Shown here piece by piece: positions 1 to 8,659 of a stretch of 64,000 nt of DNA. Below the pieces are notes generated by a model. It was not told the DNA's origin, ran no database searches, and saw nothing but the letters and a program-made list of their open reading frames with translations. Position 1 is the stretch's first letter; every line of letters begins with the position of its first letter. Position numbers and translations under genes: made by a program. Source of the DNA: Acidobacteriota bacterium (GTDB lineage: Bacteria; Acidobacteriota; Blastocatellia; Pyrinomonadales; Pyrinomonadaceae); the NCBI GenBank assembly GCA_019639195.1, contig JAHBSI010000005.1:62001-126000 (forward strand), given 5' to 3'.

Positions 1-1100
1 GCATCCTAACCGGCGGCGGCGACGCACCCGGGCTGAACGCGGCGATAAGGGCCGTCGTTCGCACGGCGACCGGTAAGTTCGGGATGCAATGTATTGGTAT
101 CGAAGACAGTTTCGAAGGGATCTTGGGCGAAACACACACTGTCAAACTTTCGCCGAAGAACGTCAGCGGACTCCTATCACAAGGCGGGACCGTGCTTGGT
201 ACGCGGAACCGCGGCAGTTTCGTCAAAATGGTTGACGGCAAGCCGCTCTTTCCTGAGCTGCCGGTCTCCGAGGCTCTTGCGAACCTCGACATCCTTGGGA
301 TCGAGGCGTTGGTCGCGATCGGCGGCGAAGGCACGCTTGCGATCGCCGAGCAATTCCACAAACGCGGATTTCCGGTGATCGGCGTCCCAAAGACGATCGA
401 TAACGACCTTGCAGCGACCGAATTCACGTTCGGGTTTATGACCGCGATCGATATTGCGACAGAGGCTCTTGACAGGCTGCACACGACGGCCGCCTCGCAC
501 GACCGTGTAATGATCCTAGAGGTCATGGGACGCAATACGGGCTGGATCGCCCTCCACGCCGGATTGGCGGGCAGTGCCGATATTATTCTCATTCCTGAGA
601 TCCCGTTCTCGTTCGAAGCGATCCGTCGCAAGGTTCTTGAACGTGAAGCTGCGGGCTCGCGTTTTACGAATATCGTTGTGGCAGAAGGCGCCCTTGAGGT
701 TGGGACGAGCGAAACATATTCCGACCGTGCTGAGCTTCGGCTCGGCGGTATCGGTGAGATCGTTCGCCGCCGTGTTGAGGACATGATGGACAAGGAATCC
801 CGCTGCGTCGTGCTCGGCCATCTTCAGCGTGGCGGAAGCCCGAACGCATTTGACCGTATGCTCGGCACGAATTTTGGTGCCTGTGCCGCTCGAGCTCTTG
901 CAAACGGCGAAACCGGCAAAATGGTAGCGCTTCAGGCCGGAACGATCGTGACAGTGCCGCTTGATGAAGCGGTCTCAAATATCAAGACGGTGCCGACAGA
1001 TGGCCAGCTTGTGCGGACCGCACGCGATATCGGCATCTCGTTTGCCGCTCCACGCGAAGCAGAGCTGAGCGAAAGAGTTTTCGCCGAGGGAGCCCGCTAG
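1..1100 (+). CDS. pfkA: 6-phosphofructokinase, 5' end cut by window
   Basis: Phosphorylates fructose 6-phosphate in glycolysis. The reading frame is open from base 3 with no start codon, so the N terminus lies outside the window; the visible part begins with the PFK nucleotide loop ILTGGGDAPGLNAAIR. Further family motifs follow: GGEGT, the catalytic PKTIDNDL, MGRNTGWIA and GHLQRGGSPNAFDRMLG. The second Gly of GGEGT (Asp in PPi-dependent enzymes) points to ATP, while Lys in PKTIDND (Gly in E. coli PfkA) places it with the group III enzymes, so ATP use is probable but not certain. greA follows after 13 bp. An internal ATG at 84 is not the true start because conserved motifs precede it. Confidence 0.95.
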   Translation, partial: ILTGGGDAPGLNAAIRAVVRTATGKFGMQCIGIEDSFEGILGETHTVKLSPKNVSGLLSQGGTVLGTRNRGSFVKMVDGKPLFPELPVSEALANLDILGIEALVAIGGEGTLAIAEQFHKRGFPVIGVPKTIDNDLAATEFTFGFMTAIDIATEALDRLHTTAASHDRVMILEVMGRNTGWIALHAGLAGSADIILIPEIPFSFEAIRRKVLEREAAGSRFTNIVVAEGALEVGTSETYSDRAELRLGGIGEIVRRRVEDMMDKESRCVVLGHLQRGGSPNAFDRMLGTNFGACAARALANGETGKMVALQAGTIVTVPLDEAVSNIKTVPTDGQLVRTARDIGISFAAPREAELSERVFAEGAR

Positions 1101-1113
1101 AGTAGAAAAAAAG

Positions 1114-1581
1114 ATGGAAGAGATCAGGAAAAAACTTCAGGCCGAGCTCGATGAGCTCGAACAGGAACTTCATTTTAAGCTCCCAAAAGAGATCCAAAAG
1201 GCGCGCGAATTTGGCGACCTTCGTGAGAATGCCGAATACAAGGCCGCGATGGAGCGGCAATCCATCGTGCAGGCACGCATCGGACAGATCCGACAGCGAA
1301 TGAGCGAGGTCGAATCCATCGATCTTTCAAAGCTCCCGCAGGATCGCGTTGCATACGGCTCGCTTGTTGTACTTTTCGATCTCGACAAAGAAGAAAAGAT
1401 CAGGTACAAGCTCGTAACCAGTGAAGAGAGCGACCCAGACAACGGCCTTATCTCGACCGTTTCTCCGATCGGCCAGGCATTGATGGGCCGCGAAGAAGGC
1501 GACGAAGTGAAGGTCAAGACACCGACCGGATGGCGGAATTTTGAGATCAGCCGGCTTACCACGATCCATGACGCTGAATAG
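1114..1581 (+). CDS. greA: Transcription elongation factor GreA
   Basis: Stimulates transcript cleavage by backtracked RNA polymerase. The 155-residue product has the usual Gre length and order: an N-terminal antiparallel coiled coil whose tip carries the acidic loop GDLRENAEYKAA near residues 33-44, then a C-terminal FKBP-like domain with SPIGQALMGREEGDEV near residues 117-132. Both signature regions are intact. The ATG follows pfkA by 13 bp, so the two are probably co-transcribed. GreA rather than GreB is inferred from overall sequence; I cannot separate them rigorously by eye. Confidence 0.95.
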   Translation: MEEIRKKLQAELDELEQELHFKLPKEIQKAREFGDLRENAEYKAAMERQSIVQARIGQIRQRMSEVESIDLSKLPQDRVAYGSLVVLFDLDKEEKIRYKLVTSEESDPDNGLISTVSPIGQALMGREEGDEVKVKTPTGWRNFEISRLTTIHDAE

Positions 1582-1626
1582 GCAAAAATGCGTAACGCGA
1601 CGAATCGTTTTGAGGATCGAACCTAA

Positions 1627-2256
1627 ATGCTGGGATCAAGCATAGGCGGCGGAGCGAAGAAGCTAATAAGTGCGATCGTCCGCGCTCTTTCGGCGCGCGG
1701 CATCAATCCGAACTATTTGACGACGCTCGGCGTTACGATCAACATCGGATGCGGCGTGCTGTTCGGTCTCGGGCAATTCTTTTGGGCGGGCATCGTCCTC
1801 ATTGTCGCGAACGTTTTCGATATGCTGGATGGGAATGTTGCCCGCAATTCCGGCCGCGTCACGAAATTCGGCTCATTCCTTGATTCATCGCTCGACCGCC
1901 TGTCAGACATGGTCGCCTTTATGGGCATTATAATGTTCTATGCGGGCAATTCGCCGCAGCATTCACTGCTGAACGTTTTTCTTGCCGGCGTTGGAATGAT
2001 GGCGTCCGTTATGGTAAGTTACACGACCGCACGCAGCGAGGGCCTCGGCGTCAAGGCGAACGTTGGTTTCCTGCAGCGGCCGGAACGTGTCGTTCTACTC
2101 GCTATCGGTGCTCTTTCGACGTGGGATTGGAATTCGACCAACTTCTTTGCCAATCGTATGCCGCCGGTGCTCTGGATACTTGCGGTCGGCTCGGTCTGGA
2201 CGCTGATCCATCGAATGTATTTTGTGTGGAAGGAGTTTCGTCGGCTCGAATCATAA
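1627..2256 (+). CDS. CDP-alcohol phosphatidyltransferase family protein
   Basis: Integral membrane enzyme of 209 residues that should transfer a phosphatidyl group from CDP-diacylglycerol to an alcohol in phospholipid synthesis. The complete CDP-OH-P signature D-G-x2-A-R-x8-G-x3-D-x3-D spans residues 68-90 (D68, G69, A72, R73, G82, D86, D90) and is preceded and followed by hydrophobic segments. The acceptor (glycerol phosphate, inositol phosphate or other) cannot be read from the motif. The next gene starts immediately after the stop codon, suggesting translational coupling. Confidence 0.88.
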   Translation: MLGSSIGGGAKKLISAIVRALSARGINPNYLTTLGVTINIGCGVLFGLGQFFWAGIVLIVANVFDMLDGNVARNSGRVTKFGSFLDSSLDRLSDMVAFMGIIMFYAGNSPQHSLLNVFLAGVGMMASVMVSYTTARSEGLGVKANVGFLQRPERVVLLAIGALSTWDWNSTNFFANRMPPVLWILAVGSVWTLIHRMYFVWKEFRRLES

Positions 2257-2685
2257 ATGCTCACCTGGCTTTCAGACAAATGGCATGCCCTGACATGGGA
2301 AAGTATTGCGATCAGTGTCATTCTTTTCGTCGTCACTTTTTCGTTCAGCATTGGAGCGATCGCATTCGTGCTCGTAAAGATACCGGCGCATTATTTCAGT
2401 TCGCACTACGAACAGGATTTTCTGCCGGACAGTCCGTGGCTCGTTCGTTGGGGTGCGTTGATCCTAAAGAATATACTCGGCGTCTTCCTGATCTTTCTGG
2501 GAATTCTGCTTTCTTTGCCCGGAGTTCCGGGACAAGGTATCTTAACCATACTGCTTGGCCTTATAATGCTCGACGTTCCGGGAAAACGACCGCTTGAGGC
2601 GAGCATCATAAAGCGCCCGAAGGTTCTTGCGGCTGCAAATCGGCTTCGTGAGCGTTGGGGCAAACCGCCGCTTGAGGTGGATTAG
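2257..2685 (+). CDS. Small membrane protein, PGPGW-like
   Basis: 142 residues with two or three hydrophobic segments, one near residues 10-35 and others around 70-110. The stretch LPGVPGQGILTILLGLIML resembles the short Pro-Gly-rich repeat of PGPGW transmembrane proteins, followed by a basic cytoplasmic-type tail. No enzymatic motif is visible. The ATG directly abuts the stop of the upstream phosphatidyltransferase, so the two are likely translated together and this protein may belong to the same membrane-lipid context (inference). Confidence 0.65.
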   Translation: MLTWLSDKWHALTWESIAISVILFVVTFSFSIGAIAFVLVKIPAHYFSSHYEQDFLPDSPWLVRWGALILKNILGVFLIFLGILLSLPGVPGQGILTILLGLIMLDVPGKRPLEASIIKRPKVLAAANRLRERWGKPPLEVD

Positions 2686-2700
2686 AAGCGAACGGCTGCG

Positions 2701-2985
2701 ATGGGAATTTTTGACCGACTATTCAAAGGCAAAGGTGCTCCGGATTCGCGTCGCGAACGGCTTCTTGCGACGGGCCGCATCACCGATGGCGTGATCCTTG
2801 AGCTCAAGAAGGACGCAAATTCTGACGTGGTCGCTGTTTATAATTACACGCTCAACGGCGTCGAGTTCGAATCCGCCGAGGTTCTGACCGAATCACAGCT
2901 CAAAGCCGGTATTCGCTACGCACCCGGATCGAGCGTTGCGATACGTTATGATCCGAAGAACCAGGTCAACTCGATAATCGAATGA
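2701..2985 (+). CDS. Small DUF3592-like protein
   Basis: 94-residue soluble protein without signal peptide or membrane segment. The pattern VAVYNYTLNGVEFESAEVL and, near the C terminus, a V-x-I-RYDPKN motif resemble the beta-rich core of DUF3592 proteins, usually found next to membrane helices that are absent here. The ATG lies 15 bp after the preceding stop and the last codons overlap the accC start by 4 bp (ATGA), so it sits in an operon with accC. Function unknown. Confidence 0.6.
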   Translation: MGIFDRLFKGKGAPDSRRERLLATGRITDGVILELKKDANSDVVAVYNYTLNGVEFESAEVLTESQLKAGIRYAPGSSVAIRYDPKNQVNSIIE

Positions 2986-4490
2986 TGTTCAAGAAAATTC
3001 TGATCGCAAATCGAGGTGAGATCGCCTGCCGCGTTATTCGTGCCTGCCGCGAACTCGGGATCAGGACGGTCGCGGTCTATTCGGACGCCGACCGAGCGGC
3101 CCTGCACGTTCGCATGGCCGACGAAGCCTTTCACATTGGGCCGCCGCCATCATCAGAGAGCTATCTTCGTCACGACAAGATCCTTGCTGTCGCAAAGGAT
3201 TCCGGTGCGGACGCGATACATCCCGGCTACGGATTCTTGTCCGAGAACGCCGGCTTTGTCCGCGAAGTAACGGCCGCGGGAATAAAATTCATCGGGCCGC
3301 CGCCCGAGGCGATGGAAGGCATGGGCGGCAAGATCTCGGCCCGCAAGATCGCTATCGAAGCCGGTGTGCCGGTCGTTCCCGGAACGACGACGCCGCTTAA
3401 AAGTTATGAGGAGGCACGCGAAACTGCCGCCTCTTTTGGCTATCCGGTGATGCTGAAGGCTTCGGCCGGCGGCGGCGGAAAGGGAATGCGTTTGGTGACG
3501 GAAGAGAGCGAGCTCAAGTCTGCGCTCGAGACCGCACAAAGCGAAGCCGCAGCGAGTTTTGGCGATGACGCCGTTTATATCGAGAAGGCGATCGTGCGTC
3601 CACGGCATATCGAGATACAGATATTCTCAGACTCGCACGGCAACCACGTCCATCTCGGCGAACGCGAATGCTCGATTCAGCGGCGCCATCAGAAGGTTAT
3701 CGAAGAAGCACCGTCGCCGATCAATTCCGCCGAACTCCGCGAACGGATGGGCGAATGTGCGGTCAAGGTCGCGAAAGCCGTGAATTACGAAGGTGCAGGG
3801 ACGGTCGAGTTCCTGGTTTCTGACGTTGACCGTTCGTTCTATTTTCTCGAAATGAACACGCGTCTGCAGGTCGAACATCCCGTCACAGAACTCGTGACCG
3901 GCATCGACCTTGTGCGCGAACAGATCTATGTTGCCGCCGGCCGCAAACTTTCGTTCACCCAGAATGACATCGTCTTGAAAGGCCACGCGATCGAATGCCG
4001 CGTCTATGCCGAAGATGCCGATGCGGGTTTTTTGCCTTCACCGGGAAAGATCACGCGGCTTCGACTGCCGCAAGGGCCTGGCGTTCGCGACGACGGCGGC
4101 ATCTACGAAGGAGCCGAGGTCTCGATCTATTACGATCCGATGATCTCGAAATTCGCTGTTTATGGACGCGACCGCGAAGAAGCCATCGACCGCATGCGCC
4201 GAGCTCTTCTCGAATACGAGGTTAACGGCATCAAAACGACGCTGCCGTTCTTCCGCGAAGTGATGGACGACGAGGTCTTCATTCGCGGCGATCTTGATAC
4301 CGGATTTATCACCGGCTTTATGGAACGTCGAAAGACGGTCGAACCCGATCGCGAGACTTTGGACGCCGCGATCATCACCGCCGCTTTGCACTCGCTTTCG
4401 AAGAAAGCAGCAGCGTCATCAAGTGATGACCGAAAGCCGATGAGCCGATGGGCAGCGGCCGGACGCGAGGCTCAGTTGAAGGGAATTTAG
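2982..4490 (+). CDS. accC: Biotin carboxylase, acetyl/acyl-CoA carboxylase subunit
   Basis: ATP-dependent carboxylation of biotin on a carrier protein, the first half-reaction of acetyl-CoA carboxylase. The 502-residue product has all three biotin carboxylase parts: N-terminal domain starting KKILIANRGEIACRVIRA, ATP-grasp domain with the glycine loop KASAGGGGKGMR near residues 158-170 and the catalytic signature EMNTRLQVEHPVTE near 290, and the C-terminal domain. It is about 50 residues longer than E. coli AccC, with a Ser/Lys-rich tail. There is no biotin carrier domain in the protein and no accB or carboxyltransferase gene nearby, so a role in another acyl-CoA carboxylase is possible. Two ATGs in tandem (2982, 2985) are candidate starts. 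Confidence 0.92.
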   Translation: MMFKKILIANRGEIACRVIRACRELGIRTVAVYSDADRAALHVRMADEAFHIGPPPSSESYLRHDKILAVAKDSGADAIHPGYGFLSENAGFVREVTAAGIKFIGPPPEAMEGMGGKISARKIAIEAGVPVVPGTTTPLKSYEEARETAASFGYPVMLKASAGGGGKGMRLVTEESELKSALETAQSEAAASFGDDAVYIEKAIVRPRHIEIQIFSDSHGNHVHLGERECSIQRRHQKVIEEAPSPINSAELRERMGECAVKVAKAVNYEGAGTVEFLVSDVDRSFYFLEMNTRLQVEHPVTELVTGIDLVREQIYVAAGRKLSFTQNDIVLKGHAIECRVYAEDADAGFLPSPGKITRLRLPQGPGVRDDGGIYEGAEVSIYYDPMISKFAVYGRDREEAIDRMRRALLEYEVNGIKTTLPFFREVMDDEVFIRGDLDTGFITGFMERRKTVEPDRETLDAAIITAALHSLSKKAAASSSDDRKPMSRWAAAGREAQLKGI

Positions 4491-4509
4491 GAGTTGTAGA
4501 ATTTAAGGA

Positions 4510-4719
4510 ATGGAAGAATTACTAAAGCAATTGATGGGTAAGAAGGTCGATGTCGCGTGTCAGACAAATGTGAACTTTCGCGGGGACATCGTTGATGTGA
4601 AGAATGGCGTCGTGTATCTTCGCGGCGATGATGAACGCGTTGCGTATGTTGCGATCGATAAGGTCGCGGCGATCTACGAGGTGAAGGACGCGGCGACCCG
4701 GCCCGGTTTTATCGGCTAG
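4510..4719 (+). CDS. Small LSm-like / MM0924-family protein
   Basis: 69-residue protein with predicted five-strand character: an N-terminal helix MEELLKQLMGKKVDV followed by strands in which V-NFRG-IVDVKNGVVYL-GDDERVAYV-IDKVAAIYEV alternate as in Sm-like barrels. This resembles the MM0924-type small domain. It lies 19 bp after accC and ends before a strong terminator, so it is the last gene of the accC operon. No RNA-binding residue can be assigned; function unknown. Confidence 0.6.
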   Translation: MEELLKQLMGKKVDVACQTNVNFRGDIVDVKNGVVYLRGDDERVAYVAIDKVAAIYEVKDAATRPGFIG

Positions 4720-4739
4720 ATCTTTGTTAATACAACACG

Positions 4740-4779
4740 AAAAAGCCTGCGTCACTTCGGTAGATGACGCAGGCTTTTT
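4740..4779. terminator. Bidirectional intrinsic terminator
   Basis: A perfect 15-bp inverted repeat, AAAAAGCCTGCGTCA at 4740-4754 and its complement at 4765-4779, encloses a 10-nt loop. The A-rich and T-rich ends make a GC stem with a U tract on either strand. It sits between convergent genes (ends 4719 and 4797) and should terminate both. Confidence 0.92.
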
Positions 4780-4796
4780 TGTTAGATCTGTTTAGA

Positions 4797-5495
4797 TCAA
4801 TGAATATCTGCAGTTGACGTTGCTTCGACCGGCAGGCGGCGGAAACCGACGATGCGATTCTCCCAATATCCTTTGAACGGCGAATAAGTGATGCCCTTGC
4901 TCGACGAAGCGTGGAAAAAGCCATTCTCGTCCGCGACGATCCCCATATGGCCAAGGCCGTTAAGAAAGACGAGCGTGCCGAACTTGTATCTGTCGTCACC
5001 GTAAACCGGCTCCGACTGTGCCCAGAGCGAGCGTGCACTTGCGCGAGTGAAATTGATACCGGCATCGTTGAAAACGCTCCAGACAAAACCTGAACAATCA
5101 TAGGTGTTCGGGCCGGTCGAGCCGTAACGATACGGAATGCCCCAGCGGGACATAATTCCCTGATAGATCAGGTCGCTGACGCTTGCGCTGTAAGCGGTAC
5201 GTCCTGCGGTGAGAGCTGATGTGTAGTTATTCACCGCACGCGAGGACACGGTCTTTTTGAGAAGCGGAGCTGCCGGTTGCGGTTTTACGAGAATTATCGG
5301 GCTTGTGAGGGTCGGACGAGAAGAAGTCGTTCTTTGAAGAGGCGCTTGAGACGGAGAAGCCGGAGGCAAGTTGGTCGGTTGGCTCGACGTCGGTTTAACG
5401 ACGCGATCTCTGTCTTGTGCTGCTGTCGAAGCTGTCGAAATGCCGGCCGTAACAGCCGCGCAAACCGATAGCAAGAATAACTTCTTAAAATTCAT
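4797..5495 (-). CDS. Secreted NlpC/P60 peptidoglycan endopeptidase (C40)
   Basis: Predicted cell-wall cysteine peptidase of 232 residues. An N-terminal signal peptide (residues 1-25) is followed by a Pro/Ser/Thr-rich linker to about residue 85, then the NlpC/P60 domain with the nucleophile in YDCSGFVW (C134), the base in GLGHMGIV (H183) and a third polar residue in FHAS (H195). The catalytic triad is complete. The gene is monocistronic, with about 340 nt of gene-free DNA upstream and a strong terminator downstream. Substrate specificity cannot be inferred. Confidence 0.9.
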   Translation of the reverse strand: MNFKKLFLLSVCAAVTAGISTASTAAQDRDRVVKPTSSQPTNLPPASPSQAPLQRTTSSRPTLTSPIILVKPQPAAPLLKKTVSSRAVNNYTSALTAGRTAYSASVSDLIYQGIMSRWGIPYRYGSTGPNTYDCSGFVWSVFNDAGINFTRASARSLWAQSEPVYGDDRYKFGTLVFLNGLGHMGIVADENGFFHASSSKGITYSPFKGYWENRIVGFRRLPVEATSTADIH

Positions 5496-5839
5496 CTACC
5501 GTTTTTCCTCTCAGATTTTGTTAACGTTTCAGAAAGATCGTGGAAAGCGAGGAAGGCAAGTGAATAACTCACCTATTAAAAGGAAACCAACAAAGCGGCA
5601 CCTATTCCCAAGATTTTCTTTTTTTCATTTACGGCCATTCAAAAAGGCTAGGGAACTCTAAGATTCGGCCGCAAAAGTATTATCGCAATTCGGAAAGGGC
5701 ATTGGCAAGCCGGAAAAACACGTTTTTGCACGGACGGTTCGAGACCGCCGCCGCCAACTCCGATTGCCCGCGAGCGCCTTTGCCTGCCTTCAGTTGTCCT
5801 GGATGAGCAAAGATACGTTCAATTGCAAGGCCTTTCCAG
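5496..5839. other. Gene-free interval upstream of the NlpC/P60 gene
   Basis: No reading frame here has family-like sequence or a ribosome-binding site. Reverse-strand AT-rich stretches near 5600-5640 may hold the NlpC/P60 promoter. I looked for a cyclic-di-AMP riboswitch, which often precedes such hydrolases, and did not recognise its conserved blocks. A T-arm-like hairpin at about 5732-5750 is discussed under rejected items. Confidence 0.5.
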
Positions 5840-5883
5840 CAAAAAAGAGAACGCGCAGGGCCGAGAATATCGGCCTTGCGCGC
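5840..5883 (-). terminator. Intrinsic terminator of erpA
   Basis: On the minus strand a 12-bp stem (5852-5863 with 5871-5882, one G-U pair) with a 7-nt loop is followed within a few nucleotides by six U at 5846-5841. It begins about 23 nt after the erpA stop codon. Confidence 0.85.
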
Positions 5884-5905
5884 CTGCGATCAGGAGTAGA
5901 TCTTA

Positions 5906-6262
5906 TTACGCCGAGAAGGACGTGCCGCAGCCGCAGCCGCCCGAAGCGTTCGGATTCTCGAACGTAAAGCCTGAACCCATCATATTCGTTGTGTAGTCGA
6001 TCGTGATGCCGTTGAGATACTGAGCGGAGAACATATCGACAAAGAATTTGATGCCTTGAGTATCGACAAGGCAATCACCCGAACGGGACTCTTCCTCGAC
6101 GTTCAGGCTGTACTGAAAGCCCGAACAACCGCCCGGTACCACGCGAACACGTAGGCCCGCCGTTTCCGGCAGATCGTCCTCGGCGGCGATAAACTTCTTG
6201 ATCTCGTCGGCCGCGTTCGCGGTCACGTTCAACTCAATACTTGGTGCTGCAACTGCTGACAT
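5906..6262 (-). CDS. erpA: Iron-sulfur cluster insertion protein, ErpA/IscA family
   Basis: A-type carrier that hands Fe-S clusters to apo-proteins. The 118-residue product carries the three invariant cysteines, GGCSGF (C46) and GGCGCGTSF (C110, C112), in the standard spacing and with family-typical length. A short N-terminal extension (MSAVAAPSIE) precedes the domain. It is a single-gene unit with its own terminator. Several likely Fe-S clients or carriers lie nearby (the Fe-S uracil glycosylase, Mrp), but a specific partnership is inference. Confidence 0.92.
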   Translation of the reverse strand: MSAVAAPSIELNVTANAADEIKKFIAAEDDLPETAGLRVRVVPGGCSGFQYSLNVEEESRSGDCLVDTQGIKFFVDMFSAQYLNGITIDYTTNMMGSGFTFENPNASGGCGCGTSFSA

Positions 6263-6354
6263 TTGTAAATAATTCTCCCGTTTGTAAAATGACGCTCACC
6301 CTAACAGGGCGAATCCTTACGACAAAGTAAATATTATAAGAAAAACGTCATATA

Positions 6355-6414
6355 AGGCAAGGTCTGGCGGACACGTCGGACGAAGCGTCGAGTGTGCCGA
6401 GTACCGCCTCGCCT
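6355..6414 (-). terminator. Imperfect hairpin at the end of the secreted-protein operon
   Basis: AGGCAAGG at 6355-6362 pairs with CCTCGCCT at 6407-6414 (one G-U pair), with further imperfect pairing inside. It overlaps the stop codon of the 742-aa gene and is followed on the minus strand by an AT-rich run with five U near 6341-6345. It is not a textbook intrinsic terminator. Confidence 0.35.
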
Positions 6415-8641
6415 AGTTTCGCGGTTGTTTGCAGCGGCTAAGTTCCCATTCCCAGGTAACGGTCGAACCGTCGGCTTCTTGCAGCGTTTTGCTTCCGACG
6501 AGCTCGACTCCGTCGTTGAGATACATCGTCGGATAGCGGCCCGATGCCAAGTTCGCCTGGATCCAGGCTGTGCCTTCTGACTGATCGTCGTGTCCTTTCT
6601 CAAGATCGCACGTACTGTCATCGACCCTTTCATAATCATGAACGCGTGATTTCACCGGCCCGGTCGTGAGGGCGAATCCGAGCTGATAATCGCTGTCACC
6701 GCCTGAAAAGGTCATTCCAAACGCGTATGGAAATTGCGCGCTGAAGCTGATATCGGTTCCCGAGACGAAGCGGGTCGTAAAGCTGCCTTCGGTCTTCCCG
6801 CAGCAGGGGTCGTTCTCCCGTTTTCCTTCGAATTTCGTTGAGTAATCGCCGTAAACATCAAAGTCGGCCTTTTTCTTCTCAGCCCTTGCAGCGACCTCTT
6901 CCGGCGTTCGCGGATTTAACGTAACCAGTACATCCTCGTGGATGTCGGTCGTCTTGACCCCGTCACCGGCTGAGTTCATCCCGGGCGATCGGTTGGACTT
7001 GACGGCCACTGTTTTTCGCAGGTCTCGCGTGTAATGAACGGTTCCCGCCCAGTCGGCACTGCACGGTTCCCAGTCTTTAACGGGAATATCAACTCGAAAA
7101 CTCTTGAGGGCCATCTTTGCCAGCACGTCAGGCACGACGCCGAGCAGATACCCTAAGATCCCGCCGTTACGAAGGTCGAGAGAACCCCAAAGGATCTTTG
7201 GAATGTCCTTCTCCGCGTCCATATCTTCGGTTGCGACGGCAACGCGCCAACGCTCGTTCTTTCGCACCGGGTTGACCGCGATCTTTGTAAGATCCTTTCG
7301 CTGCTCCTTGCCGGTCGCTTTGACCTTATTCTGGCCGGCGGCGTCGGTCTTTTGCTTTGAAAGGTCCAGACGGCTGCGGTCCACGGCGTCCATATAAAGT
7401 GGGGAGTTTTCAGCTCGGTCGAGCGGTTCCCATTTCACGGGTACATCCTTCAGCACGCCCTCTTCCGGTACGTCGAGTTCAGCACCGGTAGCCATCTTGA
7501 CGGCTTTTGCAACACAATTGATCTCGGCGGAGTGCGGGAAGTAGCGTTTAAAGGTAGCTGTGATGATCCGCACCTGACCGTTTTCGGTGCTAAGGTTGCT
7601 CTTTGTCCGCACAAGCGGCGTGTTCGGGATATCGACGTCGATCTCGATGAAAAGATTCGACGCGATCAGCTTCAGGTACGACGTGATCAGGTTTGCTTTC
7701 TCGACGCCGCCGGAAATGTCCTTAAAGTATTCGTCCATTGCCGCCTTGCCGGGATGCTGGATCCCAAACATTTTCAGGATCTTTTCGCCCTTTTTTTGGT
7801 ATCCCCGAGCTTCGGCGGCCGTGTCGATCGACGGACAAGGCGAGTCATCGATCAGAGCTTTTTTCCGGCTCAAGACCGCCGGCATGCCGTTAAAACTAGC
7901 CTTTACAAAACTCACATCGGCGAGGTCATTTTGAGGCGCGCTTTTAAACATCGACATTCCGCCTGACATCTCCTCGTATGCGGCGGCAAGGTCGCCGAGG
8001 TAGCGTCTCTCGATCAGCGAGAGCTGGACCATATTGACGTTCGACTGCGTTGTTGAAAGATCGGACGTGCCGCTTCCGAGTGCGAAGATCAGCTCGGCAA
8101 GGAACTTGTTCTGCCGATCCTTTCCTGCCCTTGCGGCCTTCAGGTCTCTAAGCATTCCGCCCGCAATATCGATGCCCTTAAGGATCTGAGAATTGCCTTT
8201 GATAACGCCGCCAAATTTTTCAAGGCTCGATACGATCCCTAATTTGCTCGAACGCAACATGCCGGCGACCTCATAATCAAAGAACGCGGTGCCGTTCGGG
8301 TGTTCGGGCCTGTAGAGTATCTTCTGTTTTTCGTCGATGATGTGGAATCCCGCTGTCACCAAGGCGCCGATCAATGCGGGAAGTGAATTCTCATCATCGC
8401 TTAGGATCAGCTTTGCCGCTTTTCTTGCTAGTGCCGGATCGGCATCGCCTCCAAAAATATACGCAGGCGGCAGCCCTTTCTTGGCAAAGTCGTTCAGCGG
8501 ATCCGGGATCGGAACAACCTTTAACTGCTGCGCCGGTGCGGGACCGCGGACGATCGGCGGCCCGAGACGGCGCTGCCCTTGTGCGAGGGCGCCCGAGACA
8601 AAAATGAGAACGAACAGCGAGAGCAGGAGTAAGTTTTTCAT
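6413..8641 (-). CDS. Large secreted protein of unknown function
   Basis: 742 residues that I do not recognise. An N-terminal signal peptide MKNLLLLSLFVLIFVSGALAQ with an Ala-x-Ala-like cleavage site is clear. The mature part has an alpha-rich half to about residue 330, a central Lys/Asp-rich section and a beta-rich Cys-containing C-terminal third (for example DPCCGKTEGSF and DSTCDLEKG). No transmembrane helix, enzymatic signature or repeat is visible. A ribosome-binding site (AGAGGTG) precedes the ATG. The partner gene ends 18 nt upstream on the same strand, so the two form an operon. Probably periplasmic or surface-exposed. Confidence 0.8.
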   Translation of the reverse strand: MKNLLLLSLFVLIFVSGALAQGQRRLGPPIVRGPAPAQQLKVVPIPDPLNDFAKKGLPPAYIFGGDADPALARKAAKLILSDDENSLPALIGALVTAGFHIIDEKQKILYRPEHPNGTAFFDYEVAGMLRSSKLGIVSSLEKFGGVIKGNSQILKGIDIAGGMLRDLKAARAGKDRQNKFLAELIFALGSGTSDLSTTQSNVNMVQLSLIERRYLGDLAAAYEEMSGGMSMFKSAPQNDLADVSFVKASFNGMPAVLSRKKALIDDSPCPSIDTAAEARGYQKKGEKILKMFGIQHPGKAAMDEYFKDISGGVEKANLITSYLKLIASNLFIEIDVDIPNTPLVRTKSNLSTENGQVRIITATFKRYFPHSAEINCVAKAVKMATGAELDVPEEGVLKDVPVKWEPLDRAENSPLYMDAVDRSRLDLSKQKTDAAGQNKVKATGKEQRKDLTKIAVNPVRKNERWRVAVATEDMDAEKDIPKILWGSLDLRNGGILGYLLGVVPDVLAKMALKSFRVDIPVKDWEPCSADWAGTVHYTRDLRKTVAVKSNRSPGMNSAGDGVKTTDIHEDVLVTLNPRTPEEVAARAEKKKADFDVYGDYSTKFEGKRENDPCCGKTEGSFTTRFVSGTDISFSAQFPYAFGMTFSGGDSDYQLGFALTTGPVKSRVHDYERVDDSTCDLEKGHDDQSEGTAWIQANLASGRYPTMYLNDGVELVGSKTLQEADGSTVTWEWELSRCKQPRN

Positions 8642-8659
8642 CGGTTCACCTCTTTTCGC

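Noticed and set aside
2121..2597. 158-residue frame overlapping the phosphatidyltransferase and PGPGW-like genes.
   Set aside because: It is an out-of-frame overlap of two adjacent genes with recognisable membrane sequences in their own frames.
5728..5764. tRNA/tmRNA 3'-end-like sequence: GACGG-TTCGAGA-CCGCC followed by GCCGCCAACTCC.
   Set aside because: The T-stem has a mismatch, no matching 5' acceptor strand exists at tRNA or tmRNA distance outside coding sequence, and there is no CCA. Could be a chance match or a very old relic.
5496..5905. Cyclic-di-AMP riboswitch expected upstream of an NlpC/P60 hydrolase.
   Set aside because: None of the conserved purine-rich blocks of that riboswitch was recognised on the minus strand.
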